Assembly (NCBI GenBank): GCA_016584305.1
Contig: JACEEZ010004843.1
Location: forward strand, 35,001-99,000
Source of the DNA: Chionoecetes opilio
Taxonomy: Eukaryota > Arthropoda > Malacostraca > Decapoda > Majidae
DNA: 64,000 nt
Reading direction: 5' to 3'
The notes under the pieces are model-generated. The model did no database searches. It saw only the letters and a program-made list of their open reading frames with translations, and was not told the origin of the DNA. The position numbers were made by a program, and so were the translations under genes. Positions 1 to 10,998 of this stretch are shown one piece after another (the first letter of the stretch is position 1; every line of letters begins with the position of its first letter).

Positions 1-714
1 GTGTTGTCACACGGCGTTTCGGCTACGAGCATCTTCCTACCAGAGTAGCCAAGATAAAGGCTCTTCTATCTTAGCTACTCTGCTTCTACGGGCATCTATA
101 AAAAGTCCTTCCCTCTTCACATTTCCCTTGATAACCATAAATAAACCACTCATAACCTTACTTGTATTCCTCAATCAAGTAAAAATAACACACACATATC
201 ATATTATGCCCGTTACTATAGTAAAAACACACGCAGCCTATAAAATTTATGTTTTTATCAACATTTTCCGTTATAACTTCTCATCAACAACTCAAAACTT
301 AACTATATCTAAATCATATGTTAAAAAAATCTAAATAACACGCATGTACCATATCATACACGTGTCTTGTATATATATATAGAGAGAGAGAAAAAACCTA
401 TCTATTTCTCCTACCCTACTCTACCAAACACTATTCTCCTCTCATCTTTATTTTTCTCCTCTCACCTACACCATATTACTATTACTATACAAAATTATAC
501 AGCTATATTCCCTATATACAACACTTATTTTCCCTCAACATATCACATAGAGATGCTACAGTATCTCTTGACCACCCAAGATTGGTTATTTCTCTTTATT
601 TCACTGAAATGTGTAGTTCGTACAAGTCTTGCGTGGCGTCGGCTGCTCCGAGATGTAAACAAGGATGCCGCTACTGGTGGCAAGAGAACGATCATGCGCG
701 ATTCTGCGTTTGCT

Positions 715-855
715 ACCAAAAGATGCCGGTATCAGGCGTCAAATGGTAGCAAAATACCAAAAGATGCCGGTATCAGGCGTCAAATGGTAGCAAAATACCA
801 AAAGATGCCGGTATCAGGCGTCAAATGGTAGCAAAATACCAAAAGATGCCGGAAA
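715..855. repeat. 41 bp minisatellite, about 3.4 copies
   Basis: The motif AGATGCCGGTATCAGGCGTC starts at 721, 762 and 803, and a partial copy starts at 844, giving an exact 41 bp period. The copies are virtually identical, so the duplication is recent or homogenised. Because 41 is not a multiple of 3, the repeat is read in a different frame at each copy, which argues against a coding role for the open frame running through it. Confidence 0.9.
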
Positions 856-1584
856 AAGTGTCCGTGTGACACTACCTACATCCACCTTGCATCCTCATCC
901 ATGAAATTGCCTAGCCTCCTTTTTAAAACTCCCTATTGACTCCGCACTAACTACCTGACGACTGAGTAGGCTACATATAATATCCTGCCCAAAACACACA
1001 CCAAATGGCAACAGGTTAACGAAATTGTACCTTGATGCTCAAATATCGAGGCAACTTTGCAACCCGTTTGGAACAGTAACCTAAAAATCAGTTGTTCCAT
1101 GATCAAAAGTGTTTCGTTATTACAAATATAGAAAAAATACACTTCATTATAAACCAATGAGTAACAATGGAGGAATTATACGCATGAATGGCACGAAAGT
1201 ATCATGAGTACCTCTCTCTGTCCCTTAAACGAGAAACAAGCAGCAGGGCGAGACTGCAGAAACTTTGTGATGGATACCGTAACGTTTTCCCTCTGTACTG
1301 AATCATCCATGTGGCTCAGCTTTATGATATATACACTAAATACATGAGTATGACCTCTTACAATGCATGAACACATTACCTTTTATCCATGAAGGACCCA
1401 ACCATAGATATTTCTTGATAAATTTCCTCCTACTCGCCGCACTATACTTTGCCTTCGGAACTATCCCTCCCCACGTGTACCTGAGAGCAATGCGGGGCGC
1501 CGGGAACCGAGTCATGTGCAACCCAAGCATCCGATTTGATTTTAGAAACGTATATGACTTTACCCATGCACTGCTCTTTACTAG

Positions 1585-1955
1585 TTTTTTGTTTGTTTTT
1601 AAATCTTGGCCTATAGCGCCATGTAGGCAGTGACCACCAGGGGTGGGATGGTAGGCCCTGGAGGCTCACTTGAGGGCTGTGATGGTTGGCCCTCGCCTGT
1701 GGTAGCGCAGGCAGGATTTTTATAGTGACGCCTGTAATTACTAATTAGAGGCTCATGCCTCTCCCTTGTGTCCTCCGATGCACTCGCAATCGAAGGTAGA
1801 ATTATTGGGCAGCATGTGGGTGTTCTTAGGCCACTCGACGGTGCAGAAAGATTTTAAGTGGATATATGAGTCTCACTCGGGATCGAACTCGGGTCTTCGA
1901 GAACGCCACCCGGTGACGCTAACCACTCTGCTACCGCCTCCCCATGGTCCAATGT
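1585..1955 (-). mobile_element. tRNA-derived SINE (family A), full length
   Basis: On the minus strand the head reads as a tRNA-like pol III promoter. An A-box-like TAGCAGAGTGG lies near 1,930-1,940 and a B-box-like GAGTTCGATCC near 1,868-1,878. The body then runs down to an A-rich tail (seen as a T-rich stretch on the plus strand near 1,585-1,610). The body recurs in inverted orientation at 58,350-58,660 with a poly(A) tail, and in part at 62,360-62,480, so this is an interspersed family. Confidence 0.75.
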
Positions 1956-3224
1956 GTCACTCCCCTAGGTCATCACAACTTTGAATTAACGCAGAATTTC
2001 CTCTCGCACGCCACAGCAAGGTTATGAGGCGCACATCAAGAAACTACCTCGCCGCACCCTCCCTGCGCTGCTCTCGCCTCGCCATACCGCTATCGCTACC
2101 CTTGCTTGAGTTGCCCTTGCTTTTGCTCTTGCTGCTTCATTATACCCTCCCATGATTCCTGCCATTCCCAATGTGTACATCCCACTACTATTGCGTCCAA
2201 GGCTCCCCACTATGCCAGTATTAACCTCTCGTGCTCATTTTCGTCCCCAGCACTTCAAAATCCCCCCACCGCTGTACTGCAAAGCCCCGTCCATCACATC
2301 TTGCAGCATCTAGCAACTCCTACCCAAGATCCATCATAACACTCCGCTCCTCATCCCACCTCCATCACTCCCATACCCAAGCATTCCATACACGCCTCAC
2401 AACAACAATACCTCAGTACGCTGCAATTACCTGTCATAGTTTGCTGGGTTTCAATACAGATAATTCAGTGGCAAGATCTCGCTGCTGCCTCGAAGCTGCG
2501 CACGCACCCAATGAGTCGACTCGCGTCCAGGCAACAAGATTCATGACTCGTCTCGAACCACCGCTTCGAGTACACGTTAACTCCTATGTATTTTCTCAGA
2601 CAGTGTTCACACCAGGAGAGTTGAGTCAATTAGAGTTATGCAGAGTCGCGTCGCTGTATCCCATATAGAACTGGGCCTGTTTTTTCATATATTACCGCGA
2701 GTCCGCAAAGGTGTGAGCTTCATGCATGGGTATTATTTTACATAACCATCATTCGCTACATAATTACGATACGGTTTATGTTCACTTCATTAGATTCTAA
2801 GAAGCTGTCTCTCTCCGAGTTTCTGTCGCAAAGCACTACTTTCGTAGATATAAAAAAAAAATTGAAGGAGGGAGAGAAGGTAATATTTACAAGAGAATTA
2901 TTACGAGAGGTTTGGTTTGGTTAGGAGGTTCAATGGGCACCGTGCACTGAGCAGCGATGAGAGGCGCGTCCCTGAGACATAAGAGTACGCGAAATGAGTG
3001 AGATTCCCTCTCTCCCTATACGTCCTTCTTTGCCTCTCTCTCCTTACTTCTTACTCCCTCCTCTCTCTCCTTACTTCCTCCCTGCCTCCTGTCCTCTCTC
3101 CCTTTCCTTTTATTCTTTCTTTTACTCCTTTGCTTCCTTCCCTTCCTTTCTTTCTTGTGTGTGCCATCTCTAAACTGCATTTGAACTCTTGTAGACAAGG
3201 TCAAATTTCAGAAAATGTTAATGG

Positions 3225-3518
3225 TGGAGGCATTTCATGTTTACGCCTGGCAAACAACATTTTCAGACGCATTTATATGTTCTAAATCGATCTAGGGGGT
3301 TTGCCCGACTGTATTTTCAACGGTTAACCCTTAAACGTGACAAATCCAAAATGGCCGTCACAGAAACTTGACAAATTCATTTTGGGTCATATCTTTGGTA
3401 CCAGACATGGTAAGAACATAAATTAAACATCTTTTTGTATGTTTTCAGGTACAAGGAATCCGTTGAGATCATTATTTAACCCTCAATATGCCAAGAAATC
3501 AATATGGCCGCCATATTA
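3225..3518 (+). repeat. Left inverted arm of the 3.2-6.0 kb element
   Basis: Inverted counterpart of 5,695-5,985. The arms stay alignable from the outer TGGAGGCATTT to the inner GGCCGCCAT region, where the similarity fades. The arm contains a TTAACCCTTAAACG block at 3,324 and a second TTTAACCCTCAATATG block near 3,476. Confidence 0.85.
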
Positions 3519-3569
3519 GGGCAAATTTGATCAATAATTGCGTGCGATTCATACAGGGACTTATATAAA

Positions 3570-5619
3570 TTAGTGATTTAACTTCATCATAATGCCATGG
3601 TTCATCAACTTCGGATGTAGGCCCTCGTCCACTGTTATAACTACATGTTCCTGTTCCCTTGATTGAGCTACCTGCAGCACTCGCCTGACGACAGTGTTCA
3701 GCGTATCAATGTTGTGTGCAGGAGCTTGTATTATGGGTAGATACCCCACTGATGTTTGCTCTGGATTGACCGTGCTTGCATTTTGGTTGAAGGAAGTCCA
3801 AGAAGGCATTGGTTCCTGAGAAGATCGAGTTATTATGAATGCCATGTCAGTCGCATGGGCTTTCGTCGCTGATGGGCATTCATCCATCGATTGTGTAAAC
3901 CAACCAGGTGTTATGTCCTCATTGTATGGTCCTTCGGTGGTTTCGCGGTTAGGTGCTGGCATTATGTCGTTCATAGCAATTGGGATGTGTAGTGTTCCTG
4001 TATTGGAGAACTTGATACCCTCGAGTAGATTAGTTTTAGGTGGGCCTCTCTGCCATGCTGCTACCTGGGTGGCATGGAATGTTCCTTTTCCATCTAAAGT
4101 GGCCTCGTTTATGTCCACATTGTCTGTGGAAAAATGAACGCAACGTCCTTCGACCAAGTTGGGAGGCACGACAGCACCATTGTCATCCATGGTGCTTAGT
4201 GCTCTTTCAGCTAGCGCTGTGTCCAGCCTGATAACATTACGGCAACTCATCACGTGACCAGCTTTATGAAACATGTCAACGAGCTCCTTCGAACGTGTTG
4301 CTTGGTGAAGAGTACTTCCCATTCCAATGTGTTTTGGAGTATTAATTGTATCTCCACTAGCAGTATAGACGAGATCCTGAGCAATGCTAAGTATTCTGGT
4401 TTGACGGAATGAGTTATGTTTGTCATCATCATTGTCATCATTGTCATCATCCTCACTGTTCACGTTGTCCTCTAACAGTTGTTGGCCCCCCAGGAGTAGG
4501 TTGAGGAACATGTACATTGTACAGACTGTCTGGTACATAATCTATTGCCCTGTCCTCGCTGATTTCGATTCCATCAGGCTTCGGATGTGATAGCATATCA
4601 CCTCGTATGCGTAGTGCAACATGCACCATGGAGAGAAATGAGTCATCCGTTTGATGCGTGAACGTGAGAATAGTGAGCTCTACGCCATCATCCTTCACCA
4701 TGGCAGATAATGGGATGTGGCGGAACTTTGTTGGGACGAGTAGTGTTCTGGGTTCTGTGCGTGTTTGATCATGGAGAACTATAAGTTCATACACACCATG
4801 TGTACGTTCAGCTAACTTATCTTTGAATGTGCTCCGTCGACTCATAAATGATGACGGAATTGCGATGTCCGCTTCCTTGGCTAGTGTGCAGTATCTTTCC
4901 CACACATCAGTGAGTTCTAGAATATCAGCATGTGATGCTAATTGTTCAAGCTCATAACAGAGCCAAAGCAACACTACATCGCTGGCAGTTAGTGCTGATT
5001 TTCTTATTTTGTTAGTGCTACGTTTGAAACTGACATGACAGCTACTGTGATGTTTGCCATCAGCCGCTGTCAGGTCATTTACGCAGGCTAGTCGTGTCCT
5101 CAAAATCGGGTCATACTTAGATGCTTCTAGGATCCGTTTGCTAACGGGCGTCTCTTGTATGAGATGGACTTTTTCCTTGGTTTCTTTTTGGCAAAATATG
5201 CACAAGTTCCAGTTGATTTGTGCCACCTTGCTTCTTAGAAGGATTTCTTGTGATTGAGCAACGGCTGTGGGTGCTGATGAACTAGATTGAATTTGATCAA
5301 CTGTTATATCTGTAGCTCTCAGTCTTTCGAGTTTATGAGAACTTGTATAGGAGGCACGGCATCCATTGTGACAATGTGACATACTATCAATGGTGAAGGA
5401 CACGCAGCTAACGCATCAGTGAGCGGCGAGCCGATCAGTTGCAGATCTGAAATTGTCATTTCGTAACTTCAGTCGAACTTGTCTTGCATTATGGATTGTC
5501 TTTAGGCTGTCAGATGTAGGTGTAACTAGTTTTTGCTGTTTATTGTCTTCTTGGCATATTATACATTTGTCATAATTTAACAGGTCTCCCCGTTTCATTG
5601 AAGCTTGATCGGCGTCCAT
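3570..5619 (-). pseudogene. Broken transposon-associated gene with two C-x2-C...H-x2-C modules
   Basis: Three minus-strand open frames (5,619-5,416; 5,403-4,453; 4,538-3,570) look like one gene. The first two share a reading frame and are separated by a single TGA at 5,416-5,418. The second and third are offset by a 7 bp tandem duplication at 4,511-4,524. The first frame has CIICQ at residues 19-23 and its module closes with HNGC in the second frame. The second frame has CIFCQ (residues 68-72) closing with HSSC (119-122), so there are two similar zinc-binding-type modules. The third frame has an acidic D/N/E-rich stretch, then a region with VHFSTDNVDINEATLDGK, and ends shortly after VVITVDEG. 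Similar hypothetical proteins are, to my recollection, common in cnidarian and crustacean genomes, where they continue further, so this copy is probably also truncated at its C-terminus. The enzymatic role is unknown. Confidence 0.6.
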
Positions 5620-5694
5620 TGCTACAGTTCAGCTACGCAAGCACCTGCAAAGACAGAGAGCATATATGGTCAATTTATTTTGTAATTTACATCA

Positions 5695-5985
5695 CATATG
5701 GTGGCCATCTTAATTTCTTGGCATATTGAGGGTTAAATAATTGCCTCAATGGATTGCTTGTACCTGAAAACATACAAAAAGCTATTTCCTTTATGGTTGT
5801 ACCATGCTTAGTACCCTAGATATGACAAAAATGAATTTTTCATGTTTCGGTGGCGGCCATTTTGAATTTGTCACGTTTAAGGGTTAACCGTTGAGAATAC
5901 AGCCGGGCAAACCCCCTAGATCGATTTAGAACATATAAATACGTCTAAAAATGTTGTTTGCCAGCCGTAAACATTAAATGCCTCC
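5695..5985 (-). repeat. Right inverted arm of the 3.2-6.0 kb element
   Basis: Inverted counterpart of 3,225-3,518. The broken gene begins about 80 bp inside this arm (start near 5,619), so the arm is also the likely promoter side of the gene. Confidence 0.85.
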
Positions 5986-5989
5986 ATCA

Positions 5990-6529
<540 letters not shown>

Positions 6530-6740
6530 TTAACCCTTCACGCCCAGATCTTTCCTTTGCTATGAAAACTTGCATGTTGTCAGCCATAAAATTACGAAAA
6601 GTAACTGAATATACCAGATTATCTACTGGACAAGGATACGAAACAGGTCATATCTATGAAATATTGATTATATTCATTAAAAATCGTCTAATGGTAGCCA
6701 AATTACAATGGAAATTACGTTCTGGGTCTCAAGGGGTTAA
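6530..6740 (-). mobile_element. TTAA-flanked MITE, copy 1 (~210 bp)
   Basis: Starts TTAACCCTTCACGCCCAGAT and ends CTCAAGGGGTTAA. It is an inverted copy of the elements at 7,607-7,813 and 8,838-9,057 and a parallel copy of 40,221-40,433. The four copies share terminal TTAACCCCTT/AAGGGGTTAA and an internal block containing GGTAGCCAAATTACAA. No coding capacity. TTAA at both ends suggests a piggyBac- or Kolobok-like target preference (inference). Confidence 0.8.
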
Positions 6741-7044
6741 TGACGAAGGAGGTGGCTAAAATACTACATTTCCATTCATAACAGGAAAATAATTAGCCCA
6801 TGAAAACTGGTTAAACAAAAGATGTGATGTTATATTTCAGGTAGTTAGTGCGGAGGCAAGTGCGGAAGCTTTAAAGACGGCTAGATAATGCATGACCATG
6901 CAGATGAAACAGTTATGTAATGTGGAGTGGTCACTGACATTTCACGGAGTTTACATAATTGAGCAGGCCATAGACCACTGTATACAGTGGTCTATACTAT
7001 ATATAGTTGGTATATATAGTATGGTATATATATACTATAATATA

Positions 7045-7343
7045 GTTGGTGAATATTAAGTTCATGCATATTTCTTGCGGGTCTCATAATGGCCATTCTT
7101 TAGTGTGTTTTACGGTTTTTTATTTGATAATATTATAGAACAAACATTTCCGAAGACAACAGTATATCTTTTATACTGATAAACATATCTTTGGTAGGGG
7201 AAAATTACCATAAGCTGGCAAACACGGGCGGCACGTGGAGTTTGTTGGTCCTCCAGCTCGCTCCGACGGGCGGCATTTGGCTTGAAGACGGGGGCATTTG
7301 GCTTGAAGACGCTAGGTCGTGACGTCAGTGCAAGGCACCTATT
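7045..7343 (+). mobile_element. Solo right arm of foldback family F1
   Basis: From about TTAAGTTCATGCATATTTCT to GTGCAAGGCACCTAT this matches the right arm (29,010-29,344) of the complete foldback element at 28,411-29,344. It includes the tandem TTGGCTTGAAGACG unit (two copies here, four there). No matching left arm lies to its left, so this is a half element or a deletion product. Confidence 0.7.
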
Positions 7344-7606
7344 CGGATAAAAAAAAAGTATATGAAGTGATATCGTATCTAAAAAAAAAAAGAATTTACC
7401 AGGGTAGCTCATCTATATATACAGACATGAATACCCCAAGACATGTCATATACATGTACTTATAAGTCTACATACAGATGATGCAAATCGCAACGCACCC
7501 TACCGTAGAAGTGTCATATACTTACTAGCTTATGTTCCAGTAATTACAAGTCACAATGAGAAAATTACAACAATTTTAACTACGTAGCAACTCTCAGCCG
7601 GTCATA

Positions 7607-7813
7607 TTAACCCCTTGGGTCCCACAACGTAATTTTCATTGTAATTTGGCTACCATTAGACGATTTTTTTGTGAATATAAGCAATACTTTATACATATGA
7701 CCTGTTTATGATCCTTGTCTAATTTGGTGTATTTAGTTACCTTTTGTAATTTTATGACTCGACAACATGCATTTTTTTATAGCAAAGAAAAGATCTGGCC
7801 GTGAAGGGGTTAA
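7607..7813 (+). mobile_element. TTAA-flanked MITE, copy 2
   Basis: Starts TTAACCCCTTGGGTCCCA and ends GTGAAGGGGTTAA. Same family as 6,530-6,740, in the opposite orientation. Confidence 0.8.
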
Positions 7814-7913
7814 AGACATATGATGAGGTGGAGGGAGGAAGGGTTGGAAACAAGACCTACATAATAATCATATCTAGACCTTGGGTAGGGGCATAGGAGA
7901 GGCAGCATGTGAC

Positions 7914-8825
7914 CAAAGACATTCAACACCAAGATACCTCACTCCGGGGTGCCCTGTGGTGCGCGTGAATTCGACCTCCGCCTTGCGGCAGGAGTTAACC
8001 AGTCTGCCAGCCCATTCACTTGCTGCATATGACTATCAATGAAAATCATATAGACTATGGTTTATCAGTATATATGATATAATGTTATCATCGTAAATGT
8101 TTGTTCTATAATATTATCAAATAAAAAACAGTAAAACACGCTAAAGAAATGCCATTACGAGACTGAAGAAATATGCATGAACTTATTATTCAATTAAACT
8201 CTTCGCCATTTAAAACTTTGCGAGTCAACCACTATATATCAATGAAGCGCATTATATTTCATTGATAATCGCAAATTTATCTATTAGCATCTTAAAAAAT
8301 CCATTGGGTAATATTTCGTTGATGATGAATTAGTATAATTTATGACCATGGCTAATTCATTATAACGAAATAAATAAAAATCATCAATCGGGAAAATTAC
8401 CCGATTGATGATGTTATTTATTTAGTTAACGCTAATTTATGCATGGTGCTAATTCATTTATCAGAAAACGAAATATATAAGTGAATAAATAACATCATCA
8501 ATCGGGAAAATTACCCGATTGATGATGTTATTTATTTAGTTAACGGTAATGTATGCATGGTTGTAATTCATTTATCAGAAAACGAAATATATCAACGGAA
8601 AGCTAATAAAATTGTGCTTCTATTGATATGTTTCATGGTAAATGTTGATTCGCAAAGGTTTAAATGGCGAAGAGTTGAAGTGAATATTCTTTGGACATAT
8701 GCAGCAAGTGAATGGGGCCAGCAGGCTGGTACAACACCTGCCGCACGGCGGCGCCACCGGCGGCGGATAACAGAAGTTGCATTGGAGGGACCGCGAGTGA
8801 GGTATCTTGTTGTTGAATGTCTTTG
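7914..8825. mobile_element. Foldback element F2 (~910 bp) with duplicated hairpin core
   Basis: The left end CAAAGACATTCAACA is matched inverted by TGTTGAATGTCTTTG at the right end. Further paired blocks (CAAGATACCTCACT; CATATGCAGCAAGTGAATGGG; CTTCGCCATTTAAA) follow inward. The centre carries two tandem copies of a perfect 11 bp stem, CATCAATCGGG/CCCGATTGATG, at 8,382-8,410 and 8,496-8,524, each inside a longer A/T-rich palindrome. Part of the left arm (about 8,060-8,210) matches foldback family F1. The block near 7,960-8,030 has a tRNA-like B box on the minus strand. No protein is encoded. Confidence 0.7.
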
Positions 8826-8837
8826 ATGTGACTCTGT

Positions 8838-9057
8838 TTAACCCCTTGCGGCCCAGAACGTAATTTCCATCTTAATTTGGCTACCATTAGAAGGTTTATA
8901 GTTAATATAAGCAATATTTTTAGATATGACCCGTTTAGTTTCGTTGTCGCCTAACTAATTTGGTATATTGTTATTTTTTGAAATGTTATAGCACGACTAA
9001 CATACGATTTTTTCCCACATTTATAGCAAAGGAAAGATCTGGGTGTGAAGGGGTTGA
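8838..9057 (+). mobile_element. TTAA-flanked MITE, copy 3
   Basis: Starts TTAACCCCTTGCGGCCCAGA. The right end reads GGGGTTGA instead of GGGGTTAA. It is a parallel copy of 7,607-7,813, so the foldback element between them is bracketed by direct repeats. Confidence 0.75.
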
Positions 9058-10674
9058 AGACCCACTACTGTATCTACTTTTATGCGTTTTACTATTTCCT
9101 TTATATTTAACTCGCCTTGAATTTGAGTTCTCTATGTTCCCCATCAGACTACATACTGATTTTTTTTAAACAGATGATAATGTGTCCTAAGAATACTCCC
9201 GATAATGAAATTTCAGATAACATGACCTGTTTGTACTAGATAGATTTCCTCCTTTTGATACCAATATGTATCTAGTTTATCAGTTTAACATAAATATGTC
9301 ATGCTTCCCCTTCTTAGGAATCAATCATCTCAATCTTGTATTTAGTGGTGCAGCATTCTCCCTTTGAAGATGACCTGAGTTGATCCCATTGCTTCCATAC
9401 AGGGTAGTACATCATGGTACAAAAATAGTAATACATAGCTACAAGTAGTTTTATAACATGGGATATATTCTTTCCTCTTATACCTCAACGATCTTCACTG
9501 CTGCCACCACTATTATGCATTCAAGAACTTGAGAAATAAATCAACAGGCAATCTTGAGGTAAATGGCTCATATTTGCATCCCTGCCAAGCACTTCCAGCA
9601 CACAACACATTTAATACCAGTCAAGCCACAATGATACCCGAGGCCCACACGAGTGTTGGCCTGCATGAGAAAATGGAATTTGAGATATGAATGAAAGATG
9701 CACATAGAAAACAATCATAACGTCACTATAGTATTTGACTCGGATCAAATAGAAATGTCAAAACTTCAAAAAGGATCAGTAACACATGGCAAAGCCATTT
9801 ACCACTTTATATAACTGTTACATTCACAAGCCTCATCCATCAGTATACACATCTCACTCATCCCCCAAAACAAACAATGTAAACAGGCATAAGAAAATAT
9901 CAGTATTTATTACTGAATGAGTTCAAGTAGCCTAAGTATGCTTCCATCAAGTGTCAAACAAAGAAGAAACTATGTGCATGGACATGTGATATGAAATCAT
10001 ATACTATCAACATGTCTCAAGTATGATTTAGATGATTGCAGGGTGTCTGTGTGTGTGTGTGTCTGTGTGTGTGTGTGTGTGCGCATTAGTGCCATCTGAA
10101 AATATACCAAATTTTTGGGCCATTGGTGCCATTTAAGGCCTGACCTGAATAAGATAAAGCATATTAACAAGCGAGTCAAATGTGTGTTTGTATGTTTGTG
10201 TTTTATAGTCGTCAAAGCCAAGAACCTTTCACAATCTCATGAAGAGAAATCATGTACTACATATTTTCATAATGTTTTTGATTACTTGGTAAACAATTTT
10301 GATAATAAATACTGCAGATTTTCTAGTTTAGGATGGAGCTCGTAACATTTCCAATAGTACATAATATTATAGTCCAGATTAATATACAAATATACATCAT
10401 TCTCATCTCATTTAGGTGCTGCTTCATTAACAAGAAACAGCAAGTATTTTGTCTTTTTGCCTGCCTCTGACACTGCCCTCAGCAAATGACATTACAGCTC
10501 TATGGATTTTATGGTGAACAATACATACTTATGTTTTCTATATGATAACAGTTGCAAGAGACTGACCGACTAGCTCTACAAGGTTCAGAGATTTGCCTCT
10601 GATTCACTCTTTAATTGCCTTTGAAAGTACAGTTCTAGGATTTGTAAGTCTTTTTTTTAAGATCTCTGAGCCTT
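9058..10674. other. Gene-free stretch, probably in part downstream of aldolase
   Basis: No coding signal is seen. There is a (GT)n tract at about 10,041-10,081. The right part (to 10,998) is probably aldolase 3' untranslated sequence. How far the transcript extends is unknown. Confidence 0.6.
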
Positions 10675-10680
10675 TTTAAT
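10675..10680 (-). terminator. Candidate poly(A) signal for aldolase
   Basis: Minus-strand ATTAAA, about 320 bp after the aldolase stop codon. It is a common variant of AATAAA. Another ATTAAA lies near 10,611. Which one is used cannot be told from sequence. Confidence 0.3.
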
Positions 10681-10998
10681 TATAATAGTAGCTATCATAC
10701 ATGCTGAATGCAGCTAAGTGATGAGATAATCATAGAATGGAGAAAACTAATATTATGCTTCCTCCACGCCAAGCTTCACACCCTCAGATCTCATTGTTTG
10801 ACCTGTGTATCCTGTCCTTTATGATGGGCTTAGATTTTCTTCTGATATTTCACGAATAATTTTGATAGATTTGGACAAATTGGAATATGGTAGAAAACTG
10901 CAACAACAGTTCTAGATGACCAGACAATTCAATACAATTTTACATGTGAAAATATACTTTTGAATATGCCAGTACAGAACCAGTGTGGAAGTAAGACC

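Larger units (their letters stand above)
1..3200. other. Gene-free stretch with repeats
   Basis: I see no conserved protein or splice-consistent exon chain here. The stretch holds a short 41 bp minisatellite (about 715-855), a tRNA-derived SINE (about 1,585-1,955) and a pyrimidine-rich tract of CTCC/CTTC type (about 3,000-3,160). The longest open frames (367-831 and 2,231-2,668) have low-complexity or minisatellite-derived translations and resemble no family I know. Confidence 0.6.
3225..5985 (-). mobile_element. DNA element with ~290 bp inverted arms and a broken transposon-type gene
   Basis: Two arms of about 290 bp, at 3,225-3,518 and 5,695-5,985, are inverted copies of each other with scattered substitutions and small indels. 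Both contain GATCTAGGGGGTTTGCCCG, GTTAACCCTTAAACGTGAC, a GGCCGCCA-type motif and TTTAACCCTCAATATGCCAA. Between them a minus-strand gene of about 690 codons is disrupted by one in-frame TGA and one 7 bp duplication. No exact target-site duplication is visible at the outermost ends. A TTAA tetranucleotide lies inside each arm (3,324 and 5,887), so the true terminus could be there with a fortuitously shared flank. The long arms plus an internal gene indicate a cut-and-paste type DNA element. I cannot assign a superfamily from sequence alone. Confidence 0.75.

Noticed and set aside
367..831. 154-codon open frame
   Set aside because: The C-terminal third is the 41 bp minisatellite and the rest is low-complexity A/T-rich translation without family resemblance.
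5416..5418. In-frame TGA read as selenocysteine in a Cys-rich protein
   Set aside because: No SECIS-like element was recognised and the same gene has an unrelated 7 bp frameshift, so simple decay explains it better.
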